DNA of 64,000 bases from contig NZ_VHKL01000009.1 in assembly GCF_007474605.1 (NCBI RefSeq), forward strand, positions 1 to 64,000, written 5' to 3'. The notes below the pieces were generated by a model. The model worked only from the letters and a program-made list of their open reading frames with translations. It was not told the origin of the DNA and made no database searches. The first letter of the stretch is position 1; the number at the start of each line of letters is the position of its first letter. Positions 42,312 through 52,229 of this stretch are shown here, one piece after another. A program made the position numbers and the translations under genes. Origin of the DNA: Rhodoligotrophos appendicifer. GTDB taxonomy: Bacteria > Pseudomonadota > Alphaproteobacteria > Rhizobiales > Im1.

Positions 42312-43835
42312 ATGACTGGTATGGCGAGACTTATTTTCGGCACCGTCGCGGCGATGCTGGTCGGCCTCACCGCCGCTTCCGCCGATATGGCTGCCTCCGC
42401 GCAGACCTACACCATGACGACGCCTGTCGCGCCGGGCGTCGCCGTCCCCGACGAGATCCCGTCGTCGATCGGGACGCTCAATCTCAATTATGGCTATCCG
42501 TCGGCCGATACCGTCGACAAAATCTATGACAATCTGGACCGGTCCCGCGCATTGCAGGCGTATCTGCTGGCGATCCCGATCGTCAATCAGGCCGGCATGC
42601 GCGAGTCACTGCGCAAGTTCGGGCCGGATAACCAGACGAATGTGATCTGGGAAAGCCTGATGGATTCCAAGACCGTCGCGCTGACCGGCAACGACAATAC
42701 GATCTATAACTTCATTTGGGTCGACACGAGCAAGGGCCCGGTGGTCGCCGAGGTTCCGCCCAAGGTGCTCGGGACGGTCGATGACTTCTGGTACAAATGG
42801 GTGGGCGACATCGGCATCACCGGGGCCGACAAGGGCGCGGGCGGCAAGTACCTTCTGTTGCCGCCGGGCTTCACGGGCGACATCCCCGCCGGGTATCACG
42901 TCTTGCGGCCGAGCACCTTCGGCAGCTACTTCGTCTTTCGCGCTTTCCTCGTCGACGGCTCTCCCAAACCCGGAGTCGAGTCGGTCAAGAAGACCCTGCG
43001 GATCTATCCTCTGGCCGAGGCCGCCAACCCGCCGCCGATGAAATTCGTCGATGCCTCCGGAATTCCATCGAACTTCGTCGCGCCGGGCGACTATTCGTTC
43101 TGGACTCTGCTGAACCAGGTCATCCAGGAAGAGCCGGCGGAGGGTTCCGATCCCACCACACTGGGCCTGTTTGCCTCGATCGGCATCGTCAAGGGCCAGC
43201 CCTTCACTCCCGATGAGCGGATGAAGGCGATCCTCACGGATGCCGCCAATATCGGCGCCGTGACGGCGCGAACGATCGCCTTCAAGATCCGCTCGAAGGA
43301 TGCCTATTTCTATCCGGACAGCGCATGGCGTCTGCCCTTCTTGGGGGGCTACAAGTTCGAGTCGGCACCCGGGGTCAGCAACCTGGATGGTGCCGTCTTC
43401 TTTTACTATTTTGCCGTCGCCGTGACGCCGGCCATGGAGGAGAAGATGGTGGGCCAGGGCTCGCAATATCCCTGGTCGGTTCAGGATGCGAAGGGCGATC
43501 CCTTCGATGGCGGCAAGACCTACAAGCTCCGCCTGCCGCCCAACATCCCGGTGAAAGATTTCTGGTCGGTGATCGTCTATGACAACCAGACCCGTTCCAT
43601 GCTGCAAACCGACCAGAAAGCTCCGAGCGTCAGCAGCCAAAGCAAGGCCGTCAAGGTCAATGCGGATGGTTCGACGGATGTCTATTTCGGACCCGAGGCC
43701 CCGGCGGGAATGGAGCACAACTGGGTGCAGACGATCCCCAAGAAGGGATGGTTCATGATCCTTCGCCTCTACGGTCCGCTGGAGCCATGGTTCAACAAGA
43801 CCTGGCGGCCGGGCGAGATCGAACTCGTCAGATAG
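42312..43835 (+). CDS. DUF1254/DUF1214-domain protein, secreted
   Basis: A 507-aa homologue of the preceding gene, but with an ordinary Sec signal (GMARLIFGTVAAMLVGLTAAS, cleavage near ASA). It has DUF1254 (RALQAYLLAIPIVNQAGM, DNTIYNFIWVDTSKGPVV) and DUF1214 (VKDFWSVIVYDNQTRSML, VYFGPEAPAGMEHNWVQT) parts. Start 42312 follows GAGGAGAAAGCG. The pair probably arose by duplication and has diverged, with different export routes. A strong terminator follows at 43910-43940. Confidence 0.85.
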   Translation: MTGMARLIFGTVAAMLVGLTAASADMAASAQTYTMTTPVAPGVAVPDEIPSSIGTLNLNYGYPSADTVDKIYDNLDRSRALQAYLLAIPIVNQAGMRESLRKFGPDNQTNVIWESLMDSKTVALTGNDNTIYNFIWVDTSKGPVVAEVPPKVLGTVDDFWYKWVGDIGITGADKGAGGKYLLLPPGFTGDIPAGYHVLRPSTFGSYFVFRAFLVDGSPKPGVESVKKTLRIYPLAEAANPPPMKFVDASGIPSNFVAPGDYSFWTLLNQVIQEEPAEGSDPTTLGLFASIGIVKGQPFTPDERMKAILTDAANIGAVTARTIAFKIRSKDAYFYPDSAWRLPFLGGYKFESAPGVSNLDGAVFFYYFAVAVTPAMEEKMVGQGSQYPWSVQDAKGDPFDGGKTYKLRLPPNIPVKDFWSVIVYDNQTRSMLQTDQKAPSVSSQSKAVKVNADGSTDVYFGPEAPAGMEHNWVQTIPKKGWFMILRLYGPLEPWFNKTWRPGEIELVR

Positions 43836-43909
43836 GGAACGCTGACCTCACCCCGCTTTCCCTCATGTTCGGGGCTCCCGCTCCGGAGCAGGCTGAACTG
43901 ATTGCGCGG

Positions 43910-43940
43910 AACGATGGCTGCTCGCTGGGCAGCCATCGTT
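43910..43940 (+). terminator. terminator after the DUF1254 pair
   Basis: AACGATGGCTG (43910-43920) and CAGCCATCGTT (43930-43940) are perfect 11-bp arms with a 9-nt loop, 75 nt after the second DUF1254 stop. The U-tract is short. It isolates the kdp operon from upstream transcription. Confidence 0.75.
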
Positions 43941-44068
43941 GTCGCTGGCCAGCTGTCTGTCGGTCTCACAGAAGCGGATCTGGAGTCTCGAGGCGAGTTC
44001 CAGCGCATTCAGGGCGTGGAGTTCGGGTATGTTTATGCCCCGTTTACGCCTAGGTCGCCGATTGAACA

Positions 44069-44092
44069 TTGCGCGTTGATGCGTTCGCGCAA
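44069..44092. promoter_or_regulatory. inverted repeat upstream of the kdp operon
   Basis: TTGCGCG-(10 nt)-CGCGCAA, a perfect 7-bp dyad, ends 34 nt before the first small ORF of the kdp operon. It could be an operator or an untranslated-leader hairpin. KdpE sites are usually T-rich, so assignment to KdpE is not supported. Confidence 0.3.
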
Positions 44093-44126
44093 CAGATATG
44101 ACGCTCCTGAAACCATGGAGCGTCCC

Positions 44127-44210
44127 ATGCTCGACATCCTCTTCATCGCATTGGCTGCAGGCTTCTTCCTTGGCGCAGCGGCATGCGTCCGTCTGCTCGA
44201 ACGGCTCTGA
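44127..44210 (+). CDS. 27-aa membrane peptide at the head of the kdp operon
   Basis: MLDILFIALAAGFFLGAAAC, then VRLLERL and stop. It is one hydrophobic helix ending in a short basic-acidic tail. The ATG is preceded by GGAG at 5 nt (an in-frame ATG at 44115 has no ribosome site). It lies 9 nt before kdpF. Comparable tiny ORFs ending in CERL/LERL precede kdpF in other alphaproteobacterial kdp operons as far as I recall. Its role in the KdpFABC pump is unknown. Confidence 0.6.
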   Translation: MLDILFIALAAGFFLGAAACVRLLERL

Positions 44211-44219
44211 GGTCACGCC

Positions 44220-44309
44220 ATGACTTTCGATCTGCTCATCGGCGGCGCAGTAGCCGCTCTCCTCCTCGTCTATCTCTGTTACGCGCTGGTTCGGCCGGAA
44301 CGGTTCTGA
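44220..44309 (+). CDS. kdpF: potassium-transporting ATPase subunit F
   Basis: A 29-aa single-helix peptide: MTFDLLIGGAVAALLLVYLC followed by YALVRPERF. The RPERF ending is the KdpF hallmark. KdpF stabilises the KdpFABC high-affinity K+ pump in the inner membrane. It starts 9 nt after the preceding small ORF and is followed after 21 nt by kdpA. Confidence 0.9.
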   Translation: MTFDLLIGGAVAALLLVYLCYALVRPERF

Positions 44310-44330
44310 CCGCGCGCAAGGATAAGCCCG

Positions 44331-46037
44331 ATGGCACCCGATATTCTCCAGTTCATCGTCTATGCGGCCCTCGTCACCGCGCTCGGCTGGCCGCTCGGCC
44401 TCTATCTCGCCCGCGTCTATGAGGGCGGCAGGACATGGCTCTCTCCAGTCCTAGAGCCCGTCGAGCGCGGCGTCTTCGCTCTGGCGGGAGTCCGGCCGAA
44501 CCAAAGCCAGCACTGGACGCGATATGCGCTCTGCGTGCTTGCCTTCAGCCTCGGGTCCTGGGTGCTGCTCTATTCAATCCTGCGCCTCCAACATCTGCTG
44601 CCGCTCAATCCGCAAGCTCTCGGGCCGCTCTCGCCGGACCTGGCATTCAACACGGCCGTGTCGTTCATGACCAACACCAACTGGCAAGCCTATGGCGGAG
44701 AGACGACCCTGTCGTATTTCAGCCAGATGGTCGGCCTGACGGTCCAGAACTTCGTCTCGGCCGGCGTCGGAATGGCGGTCTGCGTCGCCATCATTCGCGG
44801 CTTCTTCGCCCGCGAGCAGAAGACTCTCGGAAACTTCTGGGTCGATCTCACGCGCTCTGTCCTCTACGTGCTCTTGCCTCTGTCCATCCTGTTGACGCTC
44901 TTTCTCGTCTGGCAGGGCGTGCCGCAGAACCTGATGGCCTATGTCACCGCGACAACTGTTGAAGGTGCGCAGCAGACCATCGCGCAAGGGCCGGCGGCTT
45001 CGCAGATCGCCATCAAGCAGCTTGGCACCAATGGCGGCGGCTTCTTCAACGCCAACTCGGCCGTGCCCTACGAAAATCCGACGCCGCTTTCGAACCTGAT
45101 CGAGATGATCTCGCTGCTCCTCATACCGGCGGCCTTCTGCTTCATGTTCGGCAAGATGGTGAAGGATATGCGCCAGGGCGTGGCGATCTTCGCCGCCATG
45201 GGCATCCTGTTCCTCGGCGCACTCGCTTTGACCTACGGCTCGGAGGTCTCCGGCAACCCGGCTTTCGCGCAGCTTCCCGTCGAGCAGGCTGCCGGCAACA
45301 TGGAGGGCAAGGAGGTTCGCTTCGGCGTCGGCAATTCGGCGCTGTGGGCGACCGCGACGACGGCGGCATCCAACGGCTCGGTGAACTCCATGCATGACAG
45401 CTTCATGCCGCTCGGCGCGCTGGCCCCAATGCTCCTGATGCAGGTCGGCGAGGTGGTGTTCGGCGGCGTCGGATCCGGCTTCTACGGCATGCTGTCCTTC
45501 GTGGTGCTGACGGTCTTCCTCGCCGGACTGATGGTCGGCCGTACACCGGAATATCTCGGCAAGAAGATCGAGGCGCGCGAGGTGAAGCTGTCCGTCATCG
45601 CCTTCCTGGTCATGCCCGTCGGCGTACTCGGCCTTGGCGCCCTCGCGGCCGTGTTGCCGATCTCGCTGTCGTCGCTTCAGGACGCGGGACCGCACGGCCT
45701 GTCGGAGATCCTCTACGCCTATTCCTCCGCGACAGGAAACAACGGCTCGGCATTCGCAGGCTTCGGCGCGAATACGCCCTACCACAACACCATGCAGGGC
45801 ATCGCGATGCTGCTCGGCCGCTTCGTCTACATCGTGCCGATGCTGGCAGTCGCAGGCTCACTGGCGACCAAGAAGTCGGCGCCGGCGTCCAGCGGCACCT
45901 TCCCGACGCAGGGGCCGCTTTTCGTCACTCTGCTCATCGCCGTGATCCTGATCCTCGGCGGACTGACCTTCTTTCCGGCGTTGGCGCTGGGTCCGATCGC
46001 GGAGCATGTCTCGATGATTGCCGGCAAGACTTACTGA
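44331..46037 (+). CDS. kdpA: potassium-transporting ATPase subunit A
   Basis: A 568-aa channel-like K+-translocating subunit with about ten helices. Selectivity-filter regions are visible: [37 protein letters not shown], and [19 protein letters not shown], plus [13 protein letters not shown]. Length is normal for the family. KdpA binds and conducts K+ while KdpB provides energy. Part of the operon kdpFABC-DE. Confidence 0.97.
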   Translation: MAPDILQFIVYAALVTALGWPLGLYLARVYEGGRTWLSPVLEPVERGVFALAGVRPNQSQHWTRYALCVLAFSLGSWVLLYSILRLQHLLPLNPQALGPLSPDLAFNTAVSFMTNTNWQAYGGETTLSYFSQMVGLTVQNFVSAGVGMAVCVAIIRGFFAREQKTLGNFWVDLTRSVLYVLLPLSILLTLFLVWQGVPQNLMAYVTATTVEGAQQTIAQGPAASQIAIKQLGTNGGGFFNANSAVPYENPTPLSNLIEMISLLLIPAAFCFMFGKMVKDMRQGVAIFAAMGILFLGALALTYGSEVSGNPAFAQLPVEQAAGNMEGKEVRFGVGNSALWATATTAASNGSVNSMHDSFMPLGALAPMLLMQVGEVVFGGVGSGFYGMLSFVVLTVFLAGLMVGRTPEYLGKKIEAREVKLSVIAFLVMPVGVLGLGALAAVLPISLSSLQDAGPHGLSEILYAYSSATGNNGSAFAGFGANTPYHNTMQGIAMLLGRFVYIVPMLAVAGSLATKKSAPASSGTFPTQGPLFVTLLIAVILILGGLTFFPALALGPIAEHVSMIAGKTY

Positions 46038-46218
46038 GTGCGAATACCTATGGGCCCGGACACGAAAATCTCCCCGCCGGCCCTTCGAGGCGAAGCCACA
46101 GCGGCTGCGCGCCTCGACCACCATCCTGCTTTCTCTGATTGGCCTGCCGGTCCTGACTGCGGCCATGGAAGGCCTGCTCGTGGCCTCTGACGTCGGATCG
46201 AAGCTAAAGGACACCATC

Positions 46219-48255
46219 ATGCGCAAGAAACCCGATATTTCCCTCTTCGACTGGCGCGTCACCGGTCCAGCGTTCAGGGTGGCCTTCGCCAAGCTCGACC
46301 CGCGCGTCATGGCGAAGAACCCGGTCATGTTCGTGACCGAGGTCGTGGCGGCACTCTCGACCCTGCTCTTCCTCCGCGACATCTTCGTCGGTGGCGACAC
46401 CCTCGCCATCGCGGGCCAGATCGCCGCCTGGCTCTGGTTCACGGTCTATTTCGCGAATTTCGCGGAGGCCATGGCGGAGGGCCGAGGCAAAGCCCGCGCC
46501 GACAGCTTGCGCGCCACCCAGTCCGAGACGCCGGCACGCAAGCTCGCCTCGGTCGACGCAGAGACCCACGAGGTCGTCTCCAGCCGCGCGCTGAAGCCTG
46601 GCGACCTGGTGCTCGTGACGGTCGACGACATCGTGCCCGCGGACGGCGAGATCGTCGAAGGCATCGCCTCCGTCGACGAAAGCGCGATCACGGGCGAATC
46701 GGCTTCGGTGATCCGCGAAGCCGGTGGCGACCGCTCGGCGGTCACGGGCGGCACGCGCGTCGTGTCCGACTGGATCAAGGTCAAGATCACCTCGAAGCCC
46801 GGCGAGAGCTTCCTCGACCGCATGATCGCGATGGTCGAGGGCGCCGAACGCCAGAAGACCCCGAACGAGGTCGCACTGAACATCCTGCTCGCAGGCCTGA
46901 CGATCATCTTCCTGATCGTCGTCGTCACGCTGCAGCCCTTCGTGATCTATTCCGGCGCCGTCGTGCCGGTCGTCTTCCTGGTCGCGCTGCTGGTCACGCT
47001 GATCCCCACCACAATTGGCGGGCTTCTGTCGGCCATCGGCATTGCGGGCATGGACCGCCTGGTGAAGGCGAACGTCATCGCCAAGTCCGGCCGCGCAGTG
47101 GAAGCCGCGGGCGACGTCGACGTGCTGCTGCTCGACAAGACGGGCACCATCACCTTCGGCGCGCGCATGGCCGATGCTTTCGAGACCCTTCCGGGCGTCA
47201 GTCAGAAGCAAATGGCCGAAGCCGCCCTTCTCGCCTCGCTCGCCGACGAAACCCCTGAAGGACGTTCGATCGTCGACTTTGCGAGAAAGTATGTCGAGCG
47301 GACCATGGACAGGACTGACCAAATCGCCGACGCCATTCCCTTCTCCGCCAACACGCGGATCTCAGGCGCGGACCTGAAGGATGGGACGACATTGCGCAAG
47401 GGTGCCTCGGATGCAATCCTCGGCTGGTGCGGGACCGTCGCCACCGCGGAGCTGCGCGCGCTCGTCGAGGCGATCGCGAAAACCGGCGGTACGCCTCTGC
47501 TGGTGGCCCGCAACAAGCAGGTGCTGGGCGTGATCCACCTGAAAGATATCGTCAAGCCAGGCATCCGGGAGCGCTTCGCGGAACTGCGCCGCATGGGGGT
47601 GCGCACCGTCATGGTCACGGGCGACAACCCGCTGACTGCGGCCGCCATCGCTGCCGAGGCGGGCGTCGACGACTTCCTCGCCGAAGCGACCCCGGAACGG
47701 AAGCTGGAGCTGATCCGCAAGGAGCAGGCCGAAGGCAAGCTCGTCGCCATGTGCGGCGACGGGTCCAATGATGCACCGGCGCTCGCGCAGGCCGATGTCG
47801 GCGTCGCGATGAACACGGGCACGCCCGCCGCCAAGGAGGCCGGAAACCTGATCGATCTCGATTCGGATCCAACCAAGCTGATCGAGATCGTCCTGGTCGG
47901 AAAGCAGCTGCTGATCAGCCGCGGGTCGCTGACGACCTTCTCGGTCGCCAACGACGTGGCGAAGTATTTCGCCATCCTGCCGGCACTGTTCGTGACGGCC
48001 TATCCTGCGCTCGACGCGCTCAACGCCATGCGGCTCGGCAGTCCCGGCAGCGCGATCCTGTCGGCTGTGATCTTCAACGCGCTGATCATCATCGCGCTGA
48101 TCCCGCTGGCGCTGCGCGGCGTGAAGTATCAGCCCGCCACGGCGGTGACCCTGCTGCGGCGCAACCTTCTCGTCTATGGCCTCGGCGGCCTCATCGTTCC
48201 ATTCGTCGGCATCAAGGCGATCGACCTTATTGTCAACGCCGCCGGCATCGTATGA
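46219..48255 (+). CDS. kdpB: potassium-transporting P-type ATPase subunit B
   Basis: A 678-aa P-type ATPase: phosphorylation motif [12 protein letters not shown], actuator TGES ([10 protein letters not shown]), hinge [17 protein letters not shown]-domain in between. The start at 46219 ([20 protein letters not shown]) is the usual family opening and has AAAGGA upstream. An in-frame ATG-led extension of 67 codons reaches into kdpA, and the 181-nt gap to kdpA is longer than usual. It hydrolyses ATP to drive K+ uptake through KdpA. Confidence 0.97.
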   Translation: MRKKPDISLFDWRVTGPAFRVAFAKLDPRVMAKNPVMFVTEVVAALSTLLFLRDIFVGGDTLAIAGQIAAWLWFTVYFANFAEAMAEGRGKARADSLRATQSETPARKLASVDAETHEVVSSRALKPGDLVLVTVDDIVPADGEIVEGIASVDESAITGESASVIREAGGDRSAVTGGTRVVSDWIKVKITSKPGESFLDRMIAMVEGAERQKTPNEVALNILLAGLTIIFLIVVVTLQPFVIYSGAVVPVVFLVALLVTLIPTTIGGLLSAIGIAGMDRLVKANVIAKSGRAVEAAGDVDVLLLDKTGTITFGARMADAFETLPGVSQKQMAEAALLASLADETPEGRSIVDFARKYVERTMDRTDQIADAIPFSANTRISGADLKDGTTLRKGASDAILGWCGTVATAELRALVEAIAKTGGTPLLVARNKQVLGVIHLKDIVKPGIRERFAELRRMGVRTVMVTGDNPLTAAAIAAEAGVDDFLAEATPERKLELIRKEQAEGKLVAMCGDGSNDAPALAQADVGVAMNTGTPAAKEAGNLIDLDSDPTKLIEIVLVGKQLLISRGSLTTFSVANDVAKYFAILPALFVTAYPALDALNAMRLGSPGSAILSAVIFNALIIIALIPLALRGVKYQPATAVTLLRRNLLVYGLGGLIVPFVGIKAIDLIVNAAGIV

Positions 48256-48264
48256 GGTGAAACC

Positions 48265-48852
48265 ATGATTTCCGAACTTAGACCCGCGCTGACCATGCTC
48301 GTGCTGTTCACGGCGCTTACGGGGGTCGCTTATCCCCTCGCGATGACCGGAGCCGCGCAAGCGCTGTTCCCATCACAGGCCGGCGGCAGCCTGGTCGAGC
48401 GCGGCGGCCAGGTGATCGGCTCTTCGCTCATCGGCCAGTCCTTCACGGGAGACGCCTACTTCCACAGCCGGCCGTCGGCTGCCGGCAGCAAGGGCTACGA
48501 TGCCGCCTCGACCGGGGGCAGCAACCTCGGTCCGACGTCGAAGGTGCTCGTCGAGCGCGTGACGGCCGACTCGCAGCGGATCAGCGCCGAGAACGGCGGG
48601 GGCCGGGTGCCCGTGGACCTCGTCACCGCGTCCGCCAGCGGCCTCGACCCAGACATTTCGCCAGAAGCTGCAAGCTTCCAGGTGGCGCGCATCGCCGCCG
48701 CGAGAGGCATCGACACGGGAGCCATCCGGGCGCTGGTCGCCGAACGGACAGAGGGCCGCACGCTTGGTCTGCTTGGTGAACCGCGTGTCAATGTGCTCAT
48801 GCTCAACCTCGCTCTCGACGAGCGTTTCCCGGCGCCGCCGGCCGGCGAGTGA
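48265..48852 (+). CDS. kdpC: potassium-transporting ATPase subunit C
   Basis: A 195-aa subunit with one N-terminal helix ([20 protein letters not shown]) and a periplasmic domain containing [11 protein letters not shown]-type sequence (here [18 protein letters not shown]), [16 protein letters not shown] and [16 protein letters not shown]. KdpC assembles with KdpFAB and raises ATP affinity. It begins 9 nt after kdpB and overlaps the kdpD start region. Confidence 0.97.
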   Translation: MISELRPALTMLVLFTALTGVAYPLAMTGAAQALFPSQAGGSLVERGGQVIGSSLIGQSFTGDAYFHSRPSAAGSKGYDAASTGGSNLGPTSKVLVERVTADSQRISAENGGGRVPVDLVTASASGLDPDISPEAASFQVARIAAARGIDTGAIRALVAERTEGRTLGLLGEPRVNVLMLNLALDERFPAPPAGE

Positions 48853-48854
48853 CG

Positions 48855-51545
48855 ATGGAGAAGGAAAGCCGCCCGGTGCCCGAAGCCCTGCTCGCCGAAG
48901 CGGCGAAAGAGGGACGTGGGCGGCTGAAGATCTTCCTTGGGGCGGCCCCGGGCGTCGGCAAGACCTACGCCATGTTGGAAGCCGCCCAGCGCCGCAGGGC
49001 CGACGGCGTCGACGTGGTGATCGGCGTCGTCGAGACCCATGGCCGTGCCGAAACCGAGCGCCTCACGGTCGACCTGGAGGTCCTGCCACGGGCGCAGATC
49101 CCCTATGGAGGGCGCCTGCTCGCCGAAATGGATCTCGACGGCATCATCGCGCGGCGGCCGAAACTTGCCCTCGTCGATGAACTTGCCCACACAAATGTGC
49201 CGGGCAGCCGCCACGCCAAGCGCTGGCAAGACGTCGAGGAACTGCTGGCGGCCGGCATCGACGTCTACTCAACACTGAACATCCAACATCTGGAAAGCCT
49301 GAACGACGTCGTCGCGCGGATCGCACGGGTGAAGGTGCGCGAGACGGTCCCGGACAAGGTTCTGGAGCTCGCCGAGGACATCGAGCTGGTCGATCTTCCG
49401 CCGGAGGAACTCATCGAGCGGCTGCGCCAGGGCAAGGTCTACATTCATGACCAGATCGCCCGCGCGATCCAGAACTTCTTTTCCAAGGGCAACCTGACGG
49501 CGCTGCGCGAACTGGCCATGCGGGTTGCCGCCGACCGCGTCGATGCACAGATGGCCGCCCATATGAGGAGCCACGCCATCCCGGGGCCCTGGCCTGCACA
49601 GGACCGCGTCCTCGTCTGCGTCAACGAGGCTCCCGTCTCCAAGGCGCTGGTGAGGGCCGCCAAGCGGATGGCCGAGCGGTCGCGGACGGACTGGATCGCG
49701 GCGAGCGTGACGACGGCCCAGTCGGAGCATCTTCCCGACGCGGCCAAGGATGCGATCGCCGAGACATTGCGGCTGGCCGAGACGCTCGGCGCCGAGATCG
49801 CGACCATCAATGCCGAGAGCCACGTCGCCGACGAGATCCTCGTATTCGCACGCAGCCGCAACGTCTCCCGGATCGTGATCGGGCGGCCGCGGCCGCGCCT
49901 CTTCACGGCCAGTTTCTTCCGCGAGACCGTCGCCGAGGAGATCATCCGCAAGGCGGAGGACTTCGAGGTCACCATCGTCTCCCCTGATCCGACCGAAGCC
50001 CGCAAGGCGGTTATCCGGGCGCCGCGCCCGGCCATGGAGCGCGACCCGAAGGCCTATCTCTGGGCAACGCTGACCGTGGTCGTCACCGGCGCGACCGCCA
50101 TGCTCGTCAACCGCATCTTCCCGGTCGAGAGCCTGTCGCTGTTCTTTCTGGTCGGCGTGCTCGCCGTGGCGAGCCGGTTCGGCCTGTGGCCGTCCATCTA
50201 TGCCAGCGTGCTTGCCTTTCTCGGCTACAATTTCTTCCTCACCGAGCCCTATTACACGTTCGAGGTCGCCCATCAGAACGTGGTGGTGACGCTTTTCCTG
50301 TTCCTCCTGGTCGCGATCGTCACGGGCAATCTGGCGGCCCGTCTGCGCAACCAGGCCCAAGGCCAGAGGGCGATCGCGAAACGGACTGCGAACCTGTTCG
50401 ACTTCGCCCGCAAGGTGGCAAGCGTGGCCTCACTTGACGACGTGGTCTGGGCGGCCGTCACGCATGTCGCCTCCACCATGCAATGCTCCGCGCTGATCCT
50501 GATGCCGGATGCGTCGGGCAAGCTCGCGATCGTCGGTGGCATGCCGCCGGAGGACCAGCTCGACGCGCGGGATCGGGGTGCTGCGGAATGGGCCTGGGAC
50601 AAGCACGAGCCCGCCGGCTGGTCGTCCCAGACATTGCCCTCGGCCTCATGGCTGTTCCTGCCGATGAACAGTGCCGGCAGGGTGCATGGTCTGCTTGGCG
50701 TGCAGTTCGGCACGCGCCATTATATCACGACCGACGAGCGCCGACTGCTGGGTTCGCTCGTCGATCAGGTGGCCGTCGCCATCGAACGGACGAAGTTGGC
50801 GGCCGATATGGAGCAGTCGCGCCTGCTGGCGGAAACCGAAAGCCTGCGCGCGGCGCTGCTCTCTTCCGTCAGTCACGATCTGAGAACCCCTCTCGTCTCC
50901 ATCATCGGTGCGGCCACCTCGCTGATTGAGGCCGACCGTGCGCTGGGTGAAGCAGGGCGAAGGGTGATGGCCGAGACGATCCGCGACGAAGGCGAGCGGC
51001 TCAATCGTTACGTCCAGAACCTTCTCGACATGACCAGGCTCGGCTACGGTGCCCTGAAGGTGTCGCGGGAACCGGTCGACCTCAGCGAGGTGGTCGGGCG
51101 CGCGCTTCGACGACTGGAGCGGGACCTTGCGGGGCATCGCGTGGTGCGCGACCTTCCAGCATCGCTGCCCGACGTGCCGGGCGACCCGGTGCTTCTGGAA
51201 CAGGTGGTCACCAACATGCTCGATAATGCCGCGAAGTACGCCCCCCCTGGATCGGAGGTGAAGGTCGCCGTGGCGGAGACAGATGACAATCTCGTGCTGT
51301 CCATCTCCGACGAAGGCCCCGGCATCCCGGCAGCCGATCGGGCGCACGTCTTCGACATGTTCTTCCGAGTGCGCGCTGGCGACGGCCAGCCCGGCGGCAC
51401 GGGGCTGGGGCTGGCCATCGCCAAGGGAATCGTCGATGCTCATGGCGGCGACATCAGAGCTGAGGTCGCGAAGGCCGACGGCCATGGCACCCGCATCGTG
51501 ATGACGCTTCCGAAGACCGCGCCCCGCCGGCAGACACCCGCATGA
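48855..51545 (+). CDS. kdpD: sensor histidine kinase KdpD
   Basis: An 896-aa K+/turgor sensor. N-terminal KdpD domain with Walker A GAAPGVGKTY and VDELAHTNVPGSRHAKRWQD (about residues 20-230), UspA-like domain (250-370), four-helix DUF4118 membrane block (395-495), GAF (515-650), HisKA with phospho-acceptor SVSHDLRTPL (His about 674), and HATPase with NMLDNAAKYAP and GGTGLGLAIAKG. ATG 48855 follows GGCGAG. A GTG at 48849 is also possible. It phosphorylates KdpE, whose start codon overlaps its stop. Confidence 0.96.
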   Translation: MEKESRPVPEALLAEAAKEGRGRLKIFLGAAPGVGKTYAMLEAAQRRRADGVDVVIGVVETHGRAETERLTVDLEVLPRAQIPYGGRLLAEMDLDGIIARRPKLALVDELAHTNVPGSRHAKRWQDVEELLAAGIDVYSTLNIQHLESLNDVVARIARVKVRETVPDKVLELAEDIELVDLPPEELIERLRQGKVYIHDQIARAIQNFFSKGNLTALRELAMRVAADRVDAQMAAHMRSHAIPGPWPAQDRVLVCVNEAPVSKALVRAAKRMAERSRTDWIAASVTTAQSEHLPDAAKDAIAETLRLAETLGAEIATINAESHVADEILVFARSRNVSRIVIGRPRPRLFTASFFRETVAEEIIRKAEDFEVTIVSPDPTEARKAVIRAPRPAMERDPKAYLWATLTVVVTGATAMLVNRIFPVESLSLFFLVGVLAVASRFGLWPSIYASVLAFLGYNFFLTEPYYTFEVAHQNVVVTLFLFLLVAIVTGNLAARLRNQAQGQRAIAKRTANLFDFARKVASVASLDDVVWAAVTHVASTMQCSALILMPDASGKLAIVGGMPPEDQLDARDRGAAEWAWDKHEPAGWSSQTLPSASWLFLPMNSAGRVHGLLGVQFGTRHYITTDERRLLGSLVDQVAVAIERTKLAADMEQSRLLAETESLRAALLSSVSHDLRTPLVSIIGAATSLIEADRALGEAGRRVMAETIRDEGERLNRYVQNLLDMTRLGYGALKVSREPVDLSEVVGRALRRLERDLAGHRVVRDLPASLPDVPGDPVLLEQVVTNMLDNAAKYAPPGSEVKVAVAETDDNLVLSISDEGPGIPAADRAHVFDMFFRVRAGDGQPGGTGLGLAIAKGIVDAHGGDIRAEVAKADGHGTRIVMTLPKTAPRRQTPA

Positions 51546-52225
51546 ACACGGGCCGTATCCTTCTGGTCGAGGATGATCCCGGCATCCGGAAGTTTCTGCG
51601 CGTGGCGCTGGAGGCGCAGGGGTTTAGCCTGGAAGAGGCCGCTACGGGGCGTGACGGAGTGGCAAAGGCGGCCACGGTCCAGCCGGATTTGGTGGTTCTC
51701 GATCTCGGCCTTCCAGACATGGACGGCAAGCAGGTAATCGCCCGGATCCGCGAATGGTCGCAGGTACCGATCCTGATCCTGTCCGTGCGCCAGTCGGAGG
51801 ATGAGAAGGTCGCCGCCCTCGACGCGGGCGCCAATGATTACGTCGTGAAGCCCTTCGGCATCTCGGAGATGATGGCGCGCGTGCGGGCTCTCCTGCGATC
51901 GAACCGGAACTCTGCCGCAACCATCCCCGAAATCGTCCACGGCGAACTCCGCATCGATCTGGTCCGCCACGAGGTCGCCCTCGCCGGACACGTGATCAAG
52001 CTCACGCGCAAGGAGTTCGACCTGCTTGCCATGCTCGCACGCAACGCCGGCCGGATCGTCACCCATCGCCAGCTTCTGAGCGATGTCTGGGGCCCCGCCC
52101 ACGAGCACGACCTGCAATATCTGCGCGTGTTCATCGGACGCCTCCGCGCCAAGCTCGGCGACGACCCCACCTCTCCGCGCTTCATTCTGAATGAGCCGGG
52201 AGTCGGATATCGCTTTCTGGATTGA
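51542..52225 (+). CDS. kdpE: response regulator KdpE
   Basis: A 227-aa OmpR-type regulator: receiver domain with acidic pair VEDDPG, phospho-Asp in VVLDLGLPDMDG, Lys in VVKPFG, and a C-terminal winged helix (LTRKEFDLLAMLARNAGRIV, HDLQYLRVFIGRLRAKL). It activates kdpFABC under K+ limitation. The ATG overlaps the kdpD TGA (ATGA). The next gene is on the other strand, only 4 nt away. Confidence 0.97.
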   Translation: MNTGRILLVEDDPGIRKFLRVALEAQGFSLEEAATGRDGVAKAATVQPDLVVLDLGLPDMDGKQVIARIREWSQVPILILSVRQSEDEKVAALDAGANDYVVKPFGISEMMARVRALLRSNRNSAATIPEIVHGELRIDLVRHEVALAGHVIKLTRKEFDLLAMLARNAGRIVTHRQLLSDVWGPAHEHDLQYLRVFIGRLRAKLGDDPTSPRFILNEPGVGYRFLD

Positions 52226-52229
52226 CCGG

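Noticed and set aside
42606-43718. 370-codon minus-strand frame
   Set aside because: Antisense to the second DUF1254 gene, explained by codon bias.
44574-45785. 403-codon minus-strand frame
   Set aside because: Antisense to kdpA. Charged repetitive composition typical of shadow frames.
46204-48360. Long minus-strand frames opposite kdpB
   Set aside because: Shadows of kdpB, rich in Asp/Arg/His with no domain.
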